From: Nitrospinota bacterium
Lineage (GTDB): Bacteria; JAUXIQ01
Assembly: GCA_030620925.1 (NCBI GenBank)
Contig: JAUXIQ010000137.1
Coordinates: 1 to 6,061 of the forward strand
Length of the DNA stretch: 6,061 nucleotides
Direction: 5' to 3'
The position numbers were made by a program, and so were the translations under genes. Numbering within the stretch: the first letter of the stretch is position 1; every line of letters begins with the position of its first letter. The notes under the pieces are model-generated. The model was not told the DNA's origin. It searched no databases and saw only the letters and a list, made by a program, of their open reading frames with translations. Shown here in pieces: positions 6,041 through 6,061 of this stretch.

Positions 6041-6044
6041 CGTT

Positions 6045-6061
6045 ATGCCTGTCTTCAATGA
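6045..6061 (+). CDS. Start of an unidentified gene, cut by the window edge
   Basis: Only the first five codons (MPVFN) and part of a sixth are present. A ribosome binding site, a candidate promoter and a palindrome precede it, all suitably spaced, so a new transcription unit on the same strand is likely. The product cannot be identified from five residues. Confidence 0.5.

Larger units (their letters stand above)
5326..6044. other. Gene-free region rich in short repeats and hairpins
   Basis: These 719 bases lie between the DUF4340 stop and the next start. I find no believable gene here. The stretch holds several separate inverted repeats, one direct repeat of 24 bases with a single mismatch, and three copies of an 8-base GTAGGGGC word in both orientations. 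It ends in a candidate promoter. The pattern resembles a pile-up of small non-coding repeat elements (REP- or MITE-like) rather than decayed coding sequence. No canonical rho-independent terminator follows the operon. Confidence 0.7.

Noticed and set aside
5326-6044. CRISPR array or tRNA/rRNA gene in the spacer
   Set aside because: The repeats are only two copies 421 bases apart without regular spacing, and no cloverleaf or rRNA-like segment is visible.

Overview
The window carries one compact four-gene operon on the + strand (261-5325), flanked by a short A+T-rich promoter region (1-260) and a roughly 720-base gene-free stretch (5326-6044) full of short palindromes and repeat fragments. At the right edge the first five codons of another + strand gene are visible.

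The operon encodes, in order: an ABC ATPase of the GldA/NatA type, an ABC-2 family permease of the GldF type, a membrane-anchored GldG-type auxiliary protein, and a long membrane-anchored DUF4340 protein built from four similar units of about 140 residues. The genes are tightly packed: a 4-base ATGA overlap, a 3-base gap, then a 4-base GTGA overlap, each with a purine-rich ribosome binding site inside the preceding gene. ATPase and permease should form the energised membrane core (probably a 2+2 complex). The GldG-like and DUF4340 proteins would supply large extracytoplasmic parts. In Bacteroidetes, GldA, GldF and GldG are linked to gliding motility. In other phyla the same module occurs, often with a DUF4340 gene, and its substrate is not established. 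No other motility gene is visible here.

The organism cannot be named from this window. Moderate G+C, Gram-negative-style operon layout, strong AGGAGG-like ribosome binding sites, this GldAFG+DUF4340 arrangement, and downstream repeat fragments of a kind common in environmental anaerobe genomes suggest a free-living Gram-negative bacterium, perhaps of the Desulfobacterota (former Deltaproteobacteria) or a neighbouring phylum. This is inference with low confidence.

The 3' intergenic region holds an imperfect inverted repeat at 5387-5446, a second copy of its left arm at 5802-5825, several G+C-rich hairpins, and a perfect 10-bp-arm palindrome at 5668-5688. It ends in a plausible promoter with a 15-bp palindrome just downstream of the -10 box, then a ribosome binding site and the start of the next gene. 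No RNA gene, CRISPR array, transposase or convincing rho-independent terminator was found.
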